Part shown: in pieces, positions 23,381-35,654 of the stretch
How positions within the stretch are numbered: position 1 is the stretch's first letter
Layout: every line of letters begins with the position of its first letter
Origin: Oasisia sp. SBJ-2009
Lineage: Eukaryota > Annelida > Polychaeta > Sabellida > Siboglinidae
Reading direction: 5' to 3'
DNA: 64,000 nucleotides
NCBI GenBank assembly: GCA_964017155.1
Contig: OZ024861.1
Location: 18,991,213 to 19,055,212, forward strand
Notes under the pieces: generated by a model
Told to the model about the DNA's origin: nothing
The model's input: the letters and a program-made list of their open reading frames with translations, nothing else
The model's database searches: none
Program-made: the position numbers and the translations under genes

Positions 23381-24830
23381 GAAGAGTTGTGTAGTACATG
23401 AGAGTGAGTTGTGTAGTACATGAGGGTGAGTTGTGTAGTACATGAGAGTGAGTTGTGTAGTACATGAGAGTGAGTTGTATAGTACATGAGAGTGAGTTGT
23501 ATAGTACATGAGAGTGAGTTGTGTAGTACATGAGAGTGAGTTGTGTAGTACATGAGAGTGAGTTGTATAGTACATGAGAGTGAGTTGTGTAGTACGTGAA
23601 AGTGAGTTGTGTAGTACATGAGAGTGAGTTGTATAGTACATGAGAGTGAGTTGTGTAGTACATGAGAGTGAGTTGTGTAGTACATGACAGTGAGTTGTGT
23701 AGTACATGAGAGTGAGTTGTATAGTACATGAGAGTGAGTTGTATAGTACATGAGAGTGAGTTGTATAGTACGTGAGAGTGAGTTGTGTAGTACGTGAGAG
23801 TGAGTTGTGTAGTACGTGAGAGTGAGTTGTATAGTACGTGAGAGTGAGTTGTATAGTACGTGAGAGTGAATTGTGTAGTACGTGAGAGTTAGTTGTATAG
23901 TACATGAGAGTGAGTTGTGCAGTACATGAGAGTGAGTTGTATAGTACATGAGAGTGAGTTGTGTAGTACATGAGAATGAGTTGTGTAGTACATGAGAGTG
24001 AGTTGCGTAGTACATGAGAGTGAGTTGCGTAGTACATGAGAGTGAGTTGCCTAGTACATGAGAGTGAGTTGCGTAGTACATGAGAGTGAGTTGCGTAGTA
24101 CATGAGAGTGAGTTGCGTAGTACATGAGAGTGAGTTGCGTAGTGCATGAGAGTGAGTTGCGTAGTGCATGAGAGTGAGTTGCGTAGTACATGAGAGTGAG
24201 TTGCGTAGTACATGAGAGTGAGTTGTGTAGTACATGAGTGTGAGTTGTATAGTACATGAGAGTGAGTTGTATAGTACATGAGAGTGAGTTGTGTAGTACA
24301 TGAGAGTGAGTTGTGTAGTACATGAGAGTGAGTTGTGTAGTACATGAGAGTGAGTTGTGTAGTACATGAGAGTGAGTTGTATAGTACATGAGAGTGAGTT
24401 GTATAGTACATGAGAGTGAGTTGTGTAGCACATGAGAGTGAGTTGTGTAGCACATGAGAGTGAGTTGTGTAGCACATGAGAGTGAGTTGTGTAGTTCGTG
24501 AGAGTGAGTTGTGTAGTACGTGAGAGTGAGTTGTGTAGTACGTGAGAGTGAGTTGTGTAGTACGTGAGAGTGAGTTGTGTAGTACATGAGAGTGAGTTGT
24601 ATAGTACGTGAGAGTGAGTTGTGCAGTACGTGAGAGTGAGTTGTGTAGTACATGAGAGTGAGTTGTGTAGTACGTGAGAGTGAGTTGTGCAGTACATGAG
24701 AGTGAGTTGTGTAGTACATGAGAGTGAGTTGTGTAGTACGTGAGAGTGAGTTGTGCAGTACATGAGAGTGAGTTGTGTAGTACGTGAGAGTGAGTTGTGA
24801 AGTACATGAGAGTGAGTTGTGTAGTACATG
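23381..24830. repeat. 22-bp minisatellite, about 65 copies
   Basis: The unit is GAGTTGTGTAGTACATGAGA plus GT. The period of 22 bp is not a multiple of three, yet all three minus-strand frames lack stops, so frames of 586 and 529 codons appear. Variant classes (TTGTATAG, TTGCGTAG, TACGTGAG, GTAGCACATG) cluster in blocks, which shows local expansion. Confidence 0.97.
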
Positions 24831-25285
24831 ATAACATCCAGACTGACATATCTAGCCACCATCTTACCCCAATAACATCCAAACTGACAAATCTAGCCAC
24901 CATCTTACCCAAATAACATCCAGACTGATCTAGCCACCATCTTACCCCAATAACATCCAGACTGACAAATCTAGCCACCATCTTACCCAAATAACATCCA
25001 GACTGACAAATCTAGCCACCATCTTACCCAAATAACATCCAGACTGACAAATCTAGCCACCATCTTACCCCAATAACATCCAGACTGACATATCTAGCCA
25101 CCATCTTACCCCAATAACATCCAGACTGACATATCTAGCCACCATCTTACCCCAATAACATCCAGACTGACAAATCTAGCCACCATCTTACCCCAATAAC
25201 ATCCAGACTGACAAATCTAACCACCATCTTACCCCAATAACATCCAGACTGACATATCTAGCCACCATCTTACCTCGATAACATC
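24831..25285. repeat. 41-bp minisatellite, about 11 copies, joined to the 22-bp array
   Basis: The unit contains ATAACATCCAGACTGACAAA then TCTAGCCACCATCTTACCCCA. It starts directly after the last 22-bp unit without spacer. One copy is shortened near 24920. The junction of two unrelated arrays with no intervening DNA is unusual. Confidence 0.96.
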
Positions 25286-25905
25286 TAGCACATAAATATA
25301 CAGTGTTTCGCTTGATCTGACACAAGTGAAGATTGCATGTGGCACCTCGCTGTAATGTCTCGCTTCAGGTGCCTACTAAACAGGAGTCTAAGTTCAATAT
25401 GCATGTAGGCAAGTCTACATAACAGCAATCATGAATGACAAGTGTTGCCAAATTCTGTTAAAAAGGTTGTTTAGAGTGAAGTGATACATATACAAAATAA
25501 AAAAAACTTCTTACTTTGAATATATGCAAGGGTAAGTAATCATGCTACGTAAGGAAAAATGAACGAACAGAGTGATCCAGAAATAGTTAAATTATTCAAC
25601 AGGGATCAATAATACCTGATAAATATAAGTTGGTTTATATTTGAGTACCTTAATCATAGCAGTTTTTCAGTCATCACAAAAAATGTATTGAACAAACCAC
25701 ATTCTTTCATTGTTGCTTCCATAAACCATTGCATATTTAAGTGCTGCTTCTACAGCAAGGCTAAGGTTTATCAATCCACTTAATTAATTATGTGGATTTC
25801 GTCATACAGCGATACTGCTAAGAATATAAATGTGTAATTATCAGCTGTAGTTGCAGCCTTCTTCATCTGACATTTTTATGAGATTTGTCTCTTTTTCAAG
25901 TAAAT
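25286..25905. other. Unique spacer, no gene seen
   Basis: AT-rich sequence between the 41-bp array and the second TTAA element. Nothing recognised. Confidence 0.5.
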
Positions 25906-25909
25906 TTAA

Positions 25910-26009
25910 AGGACAAAAAAAGTTAACTGTTTCGTGGCATACACCTAATAGAGTTAATATAAAGTAACAATTTCCACATATACTCAATTTTTTAACGCCA
26001 GCGGTTTAC
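25910..26009. repeat. Left 100-bp terminal inverted repeat
   Basis: It starts AGGACAAAAAAAGTTAACTG directly after TTAA and ends with GCGGTTTAC. It matches the reverse complement of 26642-26741. Confidence 0.88.
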
Positions 26010-26641
26010 CAGAAAAATATTTTTTAACACCCCGACATCCAAATACTATGAGCACGACGGTGAGACCCTCTCCACGTAGATTCCCTGCATGGGGTTTGGC
26101 TGTTGTCATGAAATGGCTGCAACTCGGCAACGCGCGTAACATGCTGATGACGGTAAATATAAAGTTGTCTATTATTGTTATCGCTGAAATCATCCCATCA
26201 ACTGATGATACATGTCTATTTCAAAGCATTTCTCCTCAAAATGGACCGAGCAAAGTGAACTGTACTTGGACTGGAGGGATTCCAAACAGTACGCCCGCAA
26301 ATCACCAATGTGAATCCATTGCTTCAATACTACCGGTTGTTTCAACTATTATTGCAACCGTATGCCTAACACTAAGGCATAATTACTTAAGTTTACCATA
26401 GATTTAACCACAGATTTAGATATACGTCTATAAGCAGCTGCTAGATGTCACGCCAACTGAACGAACTGTCGAAGACTCAAAGTTGTTGACCCTTAACGAC
26501 GTCGCAGGAATCTGACCGGCTTCAGCAGAGATATAGAATGCCGCGCGCTGAATGGCCAAGCCAAGTTAACCCTTCACCTATGGCGGCGTCTAGACCATCG
26601 TGGATTTCGTTAGAATTTTAGACTTTAAACTCACATTCTGA

Positions 26642-26741
26642 GTAAACCGCTGACGTTAAAAAATTGAGTATATGTGGAAATTGTTACTTTGTATAAACTC
26701 TATTAGGTGTATGACACGAAACCGTAGCCTTTTTTTGTCCT
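26642..26741. repeat. Right 100-bp terminal inverted repeat
   Basis: Reverse complemented, it starts AGGACAAAAAAAGGCTACGG and runs to GCGGTTTAC. It is followed by the TTAA target duplication. Confidence 0.88.
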
Positions 26742-26745
26742 TTAA

Positions 26746-27416
26746 GACTGTGCATTTGGCAAGACAAAGAATGAACGGAGAATGTCACAGTCCATGTTTG
26801 CACTTAAAGCTCCATCTTCGATTCCTATTTATTCATCTTGCTTTAGAATCATTTCAAACAAAACAACTACGTTATCTACCTACAACACATAACTTTGTGT
26901 TAACGAGTGATTTAGTTTTCACAAAATCGTCAAATACACTACTAAATAATTTTCAATTGGAACAAGTGAAATATTTGACAATGTACAACCCCCCCCCCAT
27001 ACTCTGCATACTGCAAGAGTTGTCAACATGCGCACTGCAAGAAGCTCATCTAATCACAAAATAAATTATTTTGATAAGCTTACTTTTAACATGCATGGTT
27101 TCATTATAATAACTATTGCACTAAATATTCCAACACTGCAGATAGGAGAATCAATGATCCTGATTCATGTCTAAAACTTGAATACTCTTCCATTGTATAA
27201 TTATGCTGTATTAAGCATCACATAACAGAAGTTAAATGATAACACATTGTACACCGTACAGCCAGTATTTCCAATCAGACATGTGAATTCATGCGAACGT
27301 ATATATCCATTACTGAAATACGCATCATATGCATGGCCAGACATTATGCAAAAGAGCACTAGTGTATTGGCACTGACAGGTCGGGTCATCTACAAGTGAC
27401 CATTAGAGGGTGTCAG
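26746..27416. other. Unique spacer, no gene seen
   Basis: AT-rich sequence with a C9 run near 26990. No recognisable gene. Confidence 0.5.
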
Positions 27417-27459
<43 letters not shown>

Positions 27460-27583
27460 TGTGTGTGTGTGTGCGTGTGCGTGCGTGCGTGTTTGTGTGT
27501 GTGTGTGTGTGTGTCTGTGTGTGTTTGTGTGCGTGCGTGTGTTTGTGTGTGTTTGTGTGTGTGTAGACACACACACAAACACG

Positions 27584-27630
<47 letters not shown>

Positions 27631-27642
27631 TATATATAATAT
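27417..27642. repeat. Compound (GT)n-(AC)n-(AT)n microsatellite
   Basis: A GT-rich tract with GCGT interruptions (27419-27565) passes into ACACACAC and then (AT)n. Alternating purine-pyrimidine tracts such as these can adopt Z-DNA (GT) or cruciform (AT) forms. Confidence 0.97.
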
Positions 27643-28868
27643 ACATGGGATGATCCCTAATAGTAATACTAAAATAGATCAATTATAATAATATTTGTTT
27701 TAGTGCAAAAAGCATAAACCATTCAATTTGTACACTTGCACTTTGTAGCTGTATTTTGTACATATATGTTTGTACTAGTATTGTATGCCTATATAATTCT
27801 ACCACTAAAAAGACAGAAATTCACAGAGTAGATATGTTTGTAAAAACCAAGTGGGGAAGAAAGTGGACACGACAGATGGAATAGAACACACGTGTTCCTT
27901 GTTCAATCACATATTGTGTTCCTCCCGTGCAGCATCACTAGCTGCCAATAAGCGCCATGGCTGTCTTGGCATGGTTTCACTACGTCACTGTTGAACTGGT
28001 TGTCATGGAAAACAGATACCTGATAACAGTCGTGCTTGTCAAATACATGCTATATCTGCTAATATTCACCACCGCAAAAACATGCCCATCTTAATATGAC
28101 CATAATATGATACGTTGTTTGGTGGACAACTGCAATAATCATAATGGTTCTATGAATACACACAAAAACCTGTCTTAGTTTATACAAAATGTATATACAG
28201 CTTGCAATGTGCTTGGTTTCTGGCTTAAAGCACAACAATACATGCTGTACGTACCACCAATACTTACTACTGTCACACTGCCACATGTATTCCACAAAAC
28301 AAAAATAACTATGATTAATTGCCAGGCACAATACATATTATGTAATTATGATGATGTCGTGTTACTGGCTGGACAATGTACTTGTTGATCCTAAGTCCGT
28401 TTTGTCCAGTAGCTCTACGAGTGCACTGGCTTGACCAATATCAATCACTCAGACAGGAAATTGCAGTTTCCTCATCTGACCCAGCAGCAGGTCTACACCC
28501 AGCCAGGAAGCAGAGACTACAGCATGGCTGGCCATGCCTACTCACTCGTACACTCACGATATCATATGTATGTTGTCTTTATTTCAAAGCTTGCAAAACA
28601 CAATTAGGTACACCAACAATAAATCTCTTAGTTTATTCAAAAAGACAAATAAAAATTGATAATATTAATGAATGAAATGGATAAACTAAGCCAATTATAC
28701 AAAATGTAAGACCACTGTGCATTTATGAATCCAAATAGAATTGCAGTCAATACTAAATCTGCAAACCATGGATAATAACACATTTGTCTGGTGAGCATCA
28801 CATGAGGATGCCTGCTCCTAGGTTATATTGTTTTCATTTAATAGTATGTTTTACGACAACATACGTGT
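27643..28868. other. Unique spacer, no gene seen
   Basis: I see no family or RNA. A slightly GC-richer stretch at 28400-28550 has a 99-codon plus frame (28376-28675) without recognisable similarity. Confidence 0.45.
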
Positions 28869-29265
28869 TCAATGGTAGTGCACCCTAAAGACAAAACACC
28901 AAAAGTACACCAATGTGGAACCATCTATAACATCACGAGTGACATCGACAGCAGCCACACATACACTGGTGAAACTGAGACCACTCAGCCAGTGGCTCAA
29001 AGAACACACAACACAGGACAAACCAACAGGAGTAGGACACCATGCCGCAGGAGTAGGACACCATGCCGGGCCACAGGACACTCAGTGAGGATGGATAACA
29101 CCAAAGTATTGACCCGAGGATCCAACTAGCACAAGAGGAACGTGAAGGAGGCCATGATATCAACCAGAGAGCCCCCACCATGAGGTGGGGGTACCACCTG
29201 CCTGCCACCTACAACCAAATTATCCACCAAAACCTGAGCCATCACATGTGACACCAGTGCGTGAC
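28869..29265 (+). mobile_element. Decayed GIY-YIG endonuclease fragment of a Penelope-like retroelement
   Basis: The plus strand reads VHPKDKTPKVHQCGTIYNIT, then a TYTGET stretch. After a frame change come PLSQWLKEHTT and VGHHAAGVGHHA, then TGHSVRMDNTKVLTRE, and finally TMRWGYHLPATYN. This order (VHPKDKTP-CG-VY-I, YxGET, L-WLKEH, GHxxDW-x-KVL-RE, and a closing GYxL-xxY) matches the GIY-YIG endonuclease domain of Penelope-like and related retroelements. GIY-YIG domains nick DNA for target-primed reverse transcription. At least two frameshifts and several stops make it non-functional. A 21-bp duplication (29032-29070, GTAGGACACCATGCC twice) lies in the middle. No reverse transcriptase is seen upstream. 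Confidence 0.82.
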
Positions 29266-29399
29266 CAAGACCTGTAGACTATGGGTTGAAGTGTCGTACG
29301 TTTCAAAAGATATGATCCAAAGTAAGTTAATTTCTTACAACAATATATTCCCTATGTGTTGATTGTACTATGGCTTGCCAAATTGTGTTTGATTACTTG

Positions 29400-29506
29400 A
29401 TTATGCTCAAAACAATGTTCACGATTTGAAAGATCCATCCCACAACACATTCCAATGGTAAACAAAACATCCAGTTTCAAAACAATATTGATTGGTTATA
29501 ATGCCG
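29400..29506 (+). repeat. Dispersed repeat copy (pair with 37913-38012)
   Basis: The stretch around AACAATGTTCACGATTTGAA, AATGGTAAACA and CAGTTTCAAAACAA aligns with AACAATGTTCACAGTTTGAA, AATGGTCAACA and CAGTTTCAACACAA at 37913-38012 in the same orientation. The family is unidentified. The flanks (29266-29399 and 29507-29687) hold nothing I recognise. Confidence 0.6.
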
Positions 29507-29687
29507 AGGCAAGCAGAGTTAATGACAAAACTCTTTGATGGTTAACTTTCCCAAGTTCTAGACAGCAGACTTCTCATTACAAATGAGTGCTCTGCCAATG
29601 GTGGACACAGAAGCAGGTCTCCTCTCTTTAAATAATAATTACTCTACACTATTATCTCAATGAGAAAACAAACCGCCACTAACTGCC

Positions 29688-30638
29688 ACCCTCACTGGCT
29701 CCCAATAACTACCACCCTCACTGGCTGCCAATAACTACCACCCTCACTGGCTGCCAATAACTACCACCCTCACTGGCTGCCAATAGCTACCACCCTCACT
29801 GGCTGCCAATAACTACCACCCTCACTGGCTGCCAATAACTACCACCCTCACTGGCTCCCAATAACTACCACCCTCACTGGCTGCCAATAACTACCACCCT
29901 CACTGGCTGCCAATAACTACCACCCTCACTGGCTGCCAATAACTACCACCCTCACTGGCTGCCAATAACTACCACCCTCACTGGCTGCCAATAACTACCA
30001 CCCCCACTGGCTGCCAATAACTACCACCCCCACTGGCTGCCAATAACTACCACCCTCACTGGCTGCCAATAACTACCACCCTCACTGGCTGCCAATAACT
30101 ACCACCCTCACTGGCTGCCAATAACTACCACCCTCACAGGCTGCCAATAACTACCACCCCCACTGGCTGCCAATAACTACCACCCTCACTGGCTGCCAAT
30201 AACTACCACCCTCACTGGCTGCCAATAACTACCACCCTCACAGGCTGCCAATAACTACCGCCCTCACTGGCTGCCAATAACTACCGCCCTCACTGGCTGC
30301 CAATAACTACCGCCCTCACTGACAGCCAATAACTACCGCCCTCACTGGCTGCCAATAACTACCACCCCCACTGGCTGCCAATAACTACCACCCCCACTGG
30401 CTGCCAATAACTACCACCCTCACTGGCTGCCAATAACTACCACCCTCACTGGCTGCCAATAACTACCACCCTCACTGGCTGCCAATAACTACCACCCTCA
30501 CTGGCTGCCAATAACTACCACCCTCACTGGCTGCCAATAACTACCACCCTCACTGGCTGCCAATAACTACCACCCTCACTGGCTGCCAATAACTACCACC
30601 CTCACTGGCTGCCAATAACTACCACCCTCACTGGCTGC
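29688..30638. repeat. 26-bp minisatellite, about 36 copies
   Basis: The unit is CTGCCAATAACTACCACCCT plus CACTGG, with a strict 26-bp period. Variants (CCCCCACTGG, CCGCCCTCAC, CTCACAGG) occur in runs, showing recent unit-by-unit spread. Confidence 0.97.
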
Positions 30639-31016
30639 TGGTGAGATGTAGTCACTGTAAGGAGCAGCGTCACCAGTCTGCTGTTGGTGTCCAGTGTCCA
30701 GTGTTCAGCCACTGGCAGTGTGCAGTGGCAATTGAATAATGTAATAATCTCACGAAAATATAATTTAATTGATGTCATGATCTGGATGCTTCCACAATCC
30801 TAGAAGACAGCTGCTTACAGGTTTATGTCACAAGCAGAACTGGTTCCAAGGCTCTTTGTGTCCATCAGCCCTAGAGCGCAGTGTGAAAGCAGCGAGTCTC
30901 GGGGCTGTGACAGACAGCTAGTGTGGACCAGGCCGGCAGGCCCTCAGGGCTCCATTCACGCCTGCACTCAGCCGGGCTGGGCCGCGGGACACCAGGTCTG
31001 ATCACCACCAATGTGA
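30639..31016. other. GC-richer unique spacer
   Basis: The stretch 30860-31000 is GC-rich compared with its surroundings. A minus-strand frame of 70 codons covers it, but I recognise no domain and cannot call an exon. Confidence 0.35.
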
Positions 31017-31940
31017 CATGAACCCTGAGATACATGTGTACCTCAAGACCCCACATGGACCCTGAGATACATGTGTACCTCAAGACCCCATATGGACCCT
31101 GAGATACATGTGTACCTCAAGACCCCACATGGACCCTGAGATACATGTGTACCTCAAGACCCCACAAGGACCCTGAGATACATGTGTACCTCAAGACCCT
31201 ACATGGACCCTGAGATACATGTGTACCTCAAGACCCCACATGGACCCTGAGATACATGTGTACCTCAAGACCCCACATGTACCTCAAGACCCCACAATGG
31301 ACCCTGAGATACATGTGTACATCAAGACCCCACGTGTACCTAAAGACCCCACATAAACCCTGAGATACGTGTGTACCTCAAGACCCCACATGGACCCTGA
31401 GATACATGTGTACCTCAAGACCCCACATGGACCCTGAGATACGTGTGTACCTCAAGACCCCACATGGACCCTGCGATACATGTGTACCTCAAGACCCCAC
31501 ATGGACCCTGAGATATGTGTGTACCTCAAGACCCCACATGGACCCTGAGATACATGTGTACCTCAAGACCCCACATGGACCCTGAGATACGTGTGTACCT
31601 CAAGACCCCACATGGACCCTGAGATACGTGTGTACCTCAAGACCCTACATGGACCCTGAGATACGTGTGTACCTCAAGACCCCACATGGACCCTGAGATA
31701 CGTGTGTACCTCAAGACCCCACATGGACCCTGAGATACGTGTGTACCTCAAGACCCCACATGGACCCTGAGATACGTGTGTACCTCAAGACCCCACATGG
31801 ACCCTGAGATACGTGTGTACCTCAAGACCCTACATGGACCCTGAGATACATGTGTACCTCAAGACCCCACATGGACCCTGAGATACGTGTGTACCTCAAG
31901 ACCCCACATGGACCCTGAGATACGTGTGTACCTCAAGACC
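31017..31940. repeat. 37-bp minisatellite, about 25 copies
   Basis: The unit reads ACCCTGAGATACATGTGTAC then CTCAAGACCCCACATGG. Some units carry ATACGTGTGT. Truncated copies occur near 31270 and 31330. Confidence 0.97.
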
Positions 31941-33964
31941 AACAACAGTTTGGTCCTGCTTACTTGTGATCAACTGTGACATCTCAGTCCTGTTGGACTG
32001 AACGTCAGAAGTCACACAAGTGGGTGCTGTTGGGGATCTCAAGTGGAAATCTGGGAGATGTGTTTCTATTCCAAGAGTATGGGATGTACATTAAACTCTG
32101 GTAGACTCCCAGATAACCCAGGAGTGTTGGATTAGGTACAGAAACATTGCACACAATCTCTGGTACAAGCCGTTGTCAGCTACTTCATGAGAGCATGGAA
32201 ACTGTATCTGTGCAATGCATCCTGTGTCAGACTGTCACTTCTGCTAGAAACAACACTTCTGTTCACTGCTCTGCATTGAAGAAATGCTGTTCCACTCTTT
32301 TTGAGTCTTAACACATCACTAATTCACCACTTCATAATGATCAAGACATTATTCTACAAACTGACCTTGGGGCAACTGATTTTAAGGATGCAACTGCTTT
32401 AGAGAACCTTGGTTCCAACAACAGCAAAGTAGTGATTCATAGTTGAGTTGGTGAATATGTGGCTGCAGAGGCCATGTAAGTACCACACTCGAAAATAAGG
32501 TTGGAGCACAGGGGCCGCTGGGGGCAGGAAGTCCATTGTTTCCATGTCAAAAGATAGGACTTTGTTTATTTTTGGTTGTAATAATTGGGTTGTCCCCAGT
32601 TTTATTTTCCAAAGGATGACTACAAGCAGAGGCAGGGGGACACTTTGCCGGTGAGAATGATCACGGAAATCATGCATTTTAATCAATTATTATGGTTGTT
32701 GCCATGGCATTGGCCACTTCTTGTGTTTGGCGCTCCTTGACAAGTAATGAAGAATGCGATTTTTTGTGCAGTACAACCTGTTTTGGGGCAAACAAATGTC
32801 TTATGATTATGTGCATTTAGACAACTGGTCAGATATAAGTGCTTATCGAAGAAACCATAACATACAGCAATGTAATATCCATGTTTGTTTTAATCACGTG
32901 CAATAATCCATTGTATATTTTGATTATCGTTTTAACACCCATTATTACTTATTTGTAAATCATATGGTGTAACACATATTAAAATATAGATTAATATTAT
33001 AAAGATATTTTTATCATCGCTAAATCAATAAAACACAAATCCCGTAAAAGACACATACCACGTAAAATCATTAATACTATCTGCACAATATAAACTCAAC
33101 TCAAAATGTGAAGTCAACATTAAATTGTACAGTTAAGATAAGAATTTTATAACACAAGATATTTAAGACCTGAATTTCCTAGTATGATGTAACAGAAACC
33201 GAGATGATGACTACCCAGGTATAGTCTATATTTTAATCCTTGTTTTGTCAGCTTTTGCCTTATAAATACAAATCTGCCATCCAAGTGGTATTACTGGTAT
33301 CCAGCTACATGACAATACTGATAAAACGATTACCATAATATATAATTACTAACAAAACTTCCCCAAAGGCAAATAGTTTATTATTATCAGTCCGAAATTA
33401 CAACTGTCATCAGTCGGTAGAATAGCATTCTTGTGTCCTGACCCCAACTGAGCAGTCTCAGGATGTATTGTGACACATGTGTAGGCTCTATTACAGGATG
33501 ATAAATGACATGTAGGGAACTGTGTCAGTCCAGAAAATAGAAGGATGATCACTGTCAATAGTATGAAGCAAATAAGTTAAATGTTTCTTACATAAAGATC
33601 AGTAAGACCAGGATAGCACATCTAACAGAGATATGTATATTAACATAGCTACACCAACCAATTCAAGGAAGACACGTTCAAAACTGATCAATTATTTAAA
33701 AAAGTAGCCCTAGTGTACAAATGGCTTAACCAATCACATATCTTATTCCTATTCTCTGCTGCAACATGTACAATGCAGCAGCAAATGTCTTAATCATCTA
33801 TTTCTGTGCTCAGTGCACACACGATGAGTTAGTTTCCTGTGGACAGTTCTACCTGAACCTGACTTCATGTAACCAATAACACAACATAGTGTGTCCAATT
33901 ATGTCTTCTGTATACTATGATGTCCTTTGCAAAATATATGCAGATCATTTTAGCTTTTTTCAAG
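31941..33964. other. Two kilobases of unique spacer
   Basis: No gene recognised. The longest frames (95 codons minus at 32399-32686, 69 codons minus at 33349-33558) have no recognisable motif. The sequence becomes very AT-rich from 32860 to 33200. Confidence 0.5.
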
Positions 33965-34390
33965 GACAAATTTATAAATTAAAAAAAATGGGCAAAGAAA
34001 CCTATTCAGGCATTTTGGTGACTCATGGACACAGCTCATTAAGCTTTATAATTAAAGTAAAATTATGACATGGCCAGTGGAATTATATGGCAATGAAGAT
34101 ACACCTGGAAATAAAATATTCGAGTAGACTGTTTTGTGATGATTGTTATTAAAAATAATGTTGAATTATATCCCAATACTGTGCTGTTCAGGCTGATTCC
34201 CAGTCGTTATAGCAGACACTTGCAGGAGAGTTGGTGAGCCGCAATCTCGCAAGTAAAAAATGTGAAAAAAACTTAATGTGAACATTTATAATTTTCTTTT
34301 TTTGTGATCAAAGGAAATACTGATTTGTTGTTGTTGATTTGCAGTATTAGCGAGTATAATAAACAATATTATGGCATCTGTTTACTAGAA
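33965..34390 (+). repeat. Diverged dispersed repeat, copy 1
   Basis: Segments in order (TTGGTGACTCATGGACACAG, GGAAATAAAATATTCG, TTATTAAAAATAATGTTGAA, TTGCAGGAGAGTTGGTGAGC, TGTGAACATTTATAATTTTC) each have a counterpart in the same order at 35655-36060. The family is unknown. No coding signal is seen. The following 340 bp up to 34730 hold nothing I recognise. Confidence 0.7.
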
Positions 34391-34730
34391 TAACTGACCA
34401 AACACATCATTTAAATTGGTGTGCAATATAACACAGTTATTACAAGATACGTTCTAAATCAAAAGAAATACGAGAAGCCAACATATATACATGTCAAAGA
34501 AGTAAGCAATTGATACATCACAGCAGGGTCATTATCACAGAATGTGTGTGTGAGGCTCCTTGCTGTTCTACTTATGATATCATATGTGTGTTTCTGAGTA
34601 CCCAGTAAGTGTGCACATATGCCAATGTGCAATGATGTATACATATGCGTACATGTACTGTACAATATTTCACAACTTCAAATGACACACTATGAATCTT
34701 CTTGAACATTTGCTATGGATGTGTAGCACT

Positions 34731-35158
34731 ATGGGGTACACATTAGGTTGTTACTCTTGGTTGCACATAGGTGTGTAGTACACATTAGGTTGTCACTCTT
34801 GGTTGCACATAGGTGTGTAGTACACATTAGGTTGTCACTCTTGGTTGCACATAGGTGTGTAGTACACATTAGGTTGTCACTCTTGGTTGCACATAGGTGT
34901 GTAGTACACATTAGGTTGTCACTCTTGGTTGCACATAGGTGTGTAGTACACATTAGGTTGTCACTATTGGTTGCACATAGGTGTGTAGTACACATTAGGT
35001 TGTCACTATTGGTTGCACATAGGTGTGTAGTACACATTAGGTTGTCACTCTTGGTTGCACATAGGTGTGTAGTACACATTAGGTTGTCACTCTTGGTTGC
35101 ACATAGGTGTGTAGTACACATTAGGTTGTCACTCTTTGTTGCACATAGGTGTGTAGTA
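34731..35158. repeat. 42-bp minisatellite, about 10 copies
   Basis: The unit contains GCACATAGGTGTGTAGTACA then CATTAGGTTGTCACTCTTGGTT, with a 42-bp period (14 codons). Copies are almost identical, varying only at CTCTTGG/CTATTGG and a few single bases. Frames of 140 and 130 codons on the two strands are by-products. Confidence 0.96.
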
Positions 35159-35654
35159 ATTTTTTTTTAAGTACAGAACATAATACTTATGTTTAGTATC
35201 AATATGTCATAAATTCATGTGCAGCATTGAACATGTTAACAAAAATTAAATTGTGAAACCTGCCCTATTACAACTGCCTGGCTATGATATTGACACAAGT
35301 GTAGTATTTATAGGCTATGTGTGACAAGCAAAATAAATGCTATCAAAATGCCTTCCACATCCTAGAAAAGTAAATGTCAATGTGGCCATATATTAGGTCG
35401 GACTTCCTATGTGCTGCCTATAAAATGCTGAAGTTCAATACTCCCTGCAGCAGACATACAAGTGCTCAGTGCAGTAGCAGTAACACAACAGCTCATACTT
35501 CAAACGTCATCAGAGCAAGACATCTTAGTTTGTGCAGACATCAGAAGACATCAAATGAATACAGCTACTTTCCCTTGGCTTCTTGTTCTCATCTAGAGCT
35601 TTGTGTGCACGCATAAATGGTTGTTGGTTGACCTAAATTTGGGCCAAAAAGTCT
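35159..35654. other. Unique spacer
   Basis: It starts with a T9 tract after the 42-bp array. An 80-codon plus frame (35374-35616) is unremarkable. Confidence 0.45.

Larger units (their letters stand above)
25910..26741. mobile_element. 832-bp TTAA-flanked DNA transposon (MITE-like)
   Basis: Two inverted terminal repeats of about 100 bp (25910-26009 and 26642-26741) start AGGACAAAAAAAG and agree at roughly nine of ten positions. TTAA lies directly outside each end (25906-25909 and 26742-26745). The interior carries no transposase I can recognise, only short open frames (117 codons plus, 69 codons minus), so it is non-autonomous. TTAA targets fit the Kolobok or piggyBac superfamilies. The terminal AGG shared with the element at 6702 hints at Kolobok. 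Confidence 0.88.

Noticed and set aside
23230..24990. 586- and 529-codon minus-strand frames rich in Thr, His and Ser
   Set aside because: A 22-bp unit with no stops in any minus frame; a protein would read all three frames in turn.
27410..27688. Cys-Val repeat frames
   Set aside because: Translations of the (GT)n microsatellite.
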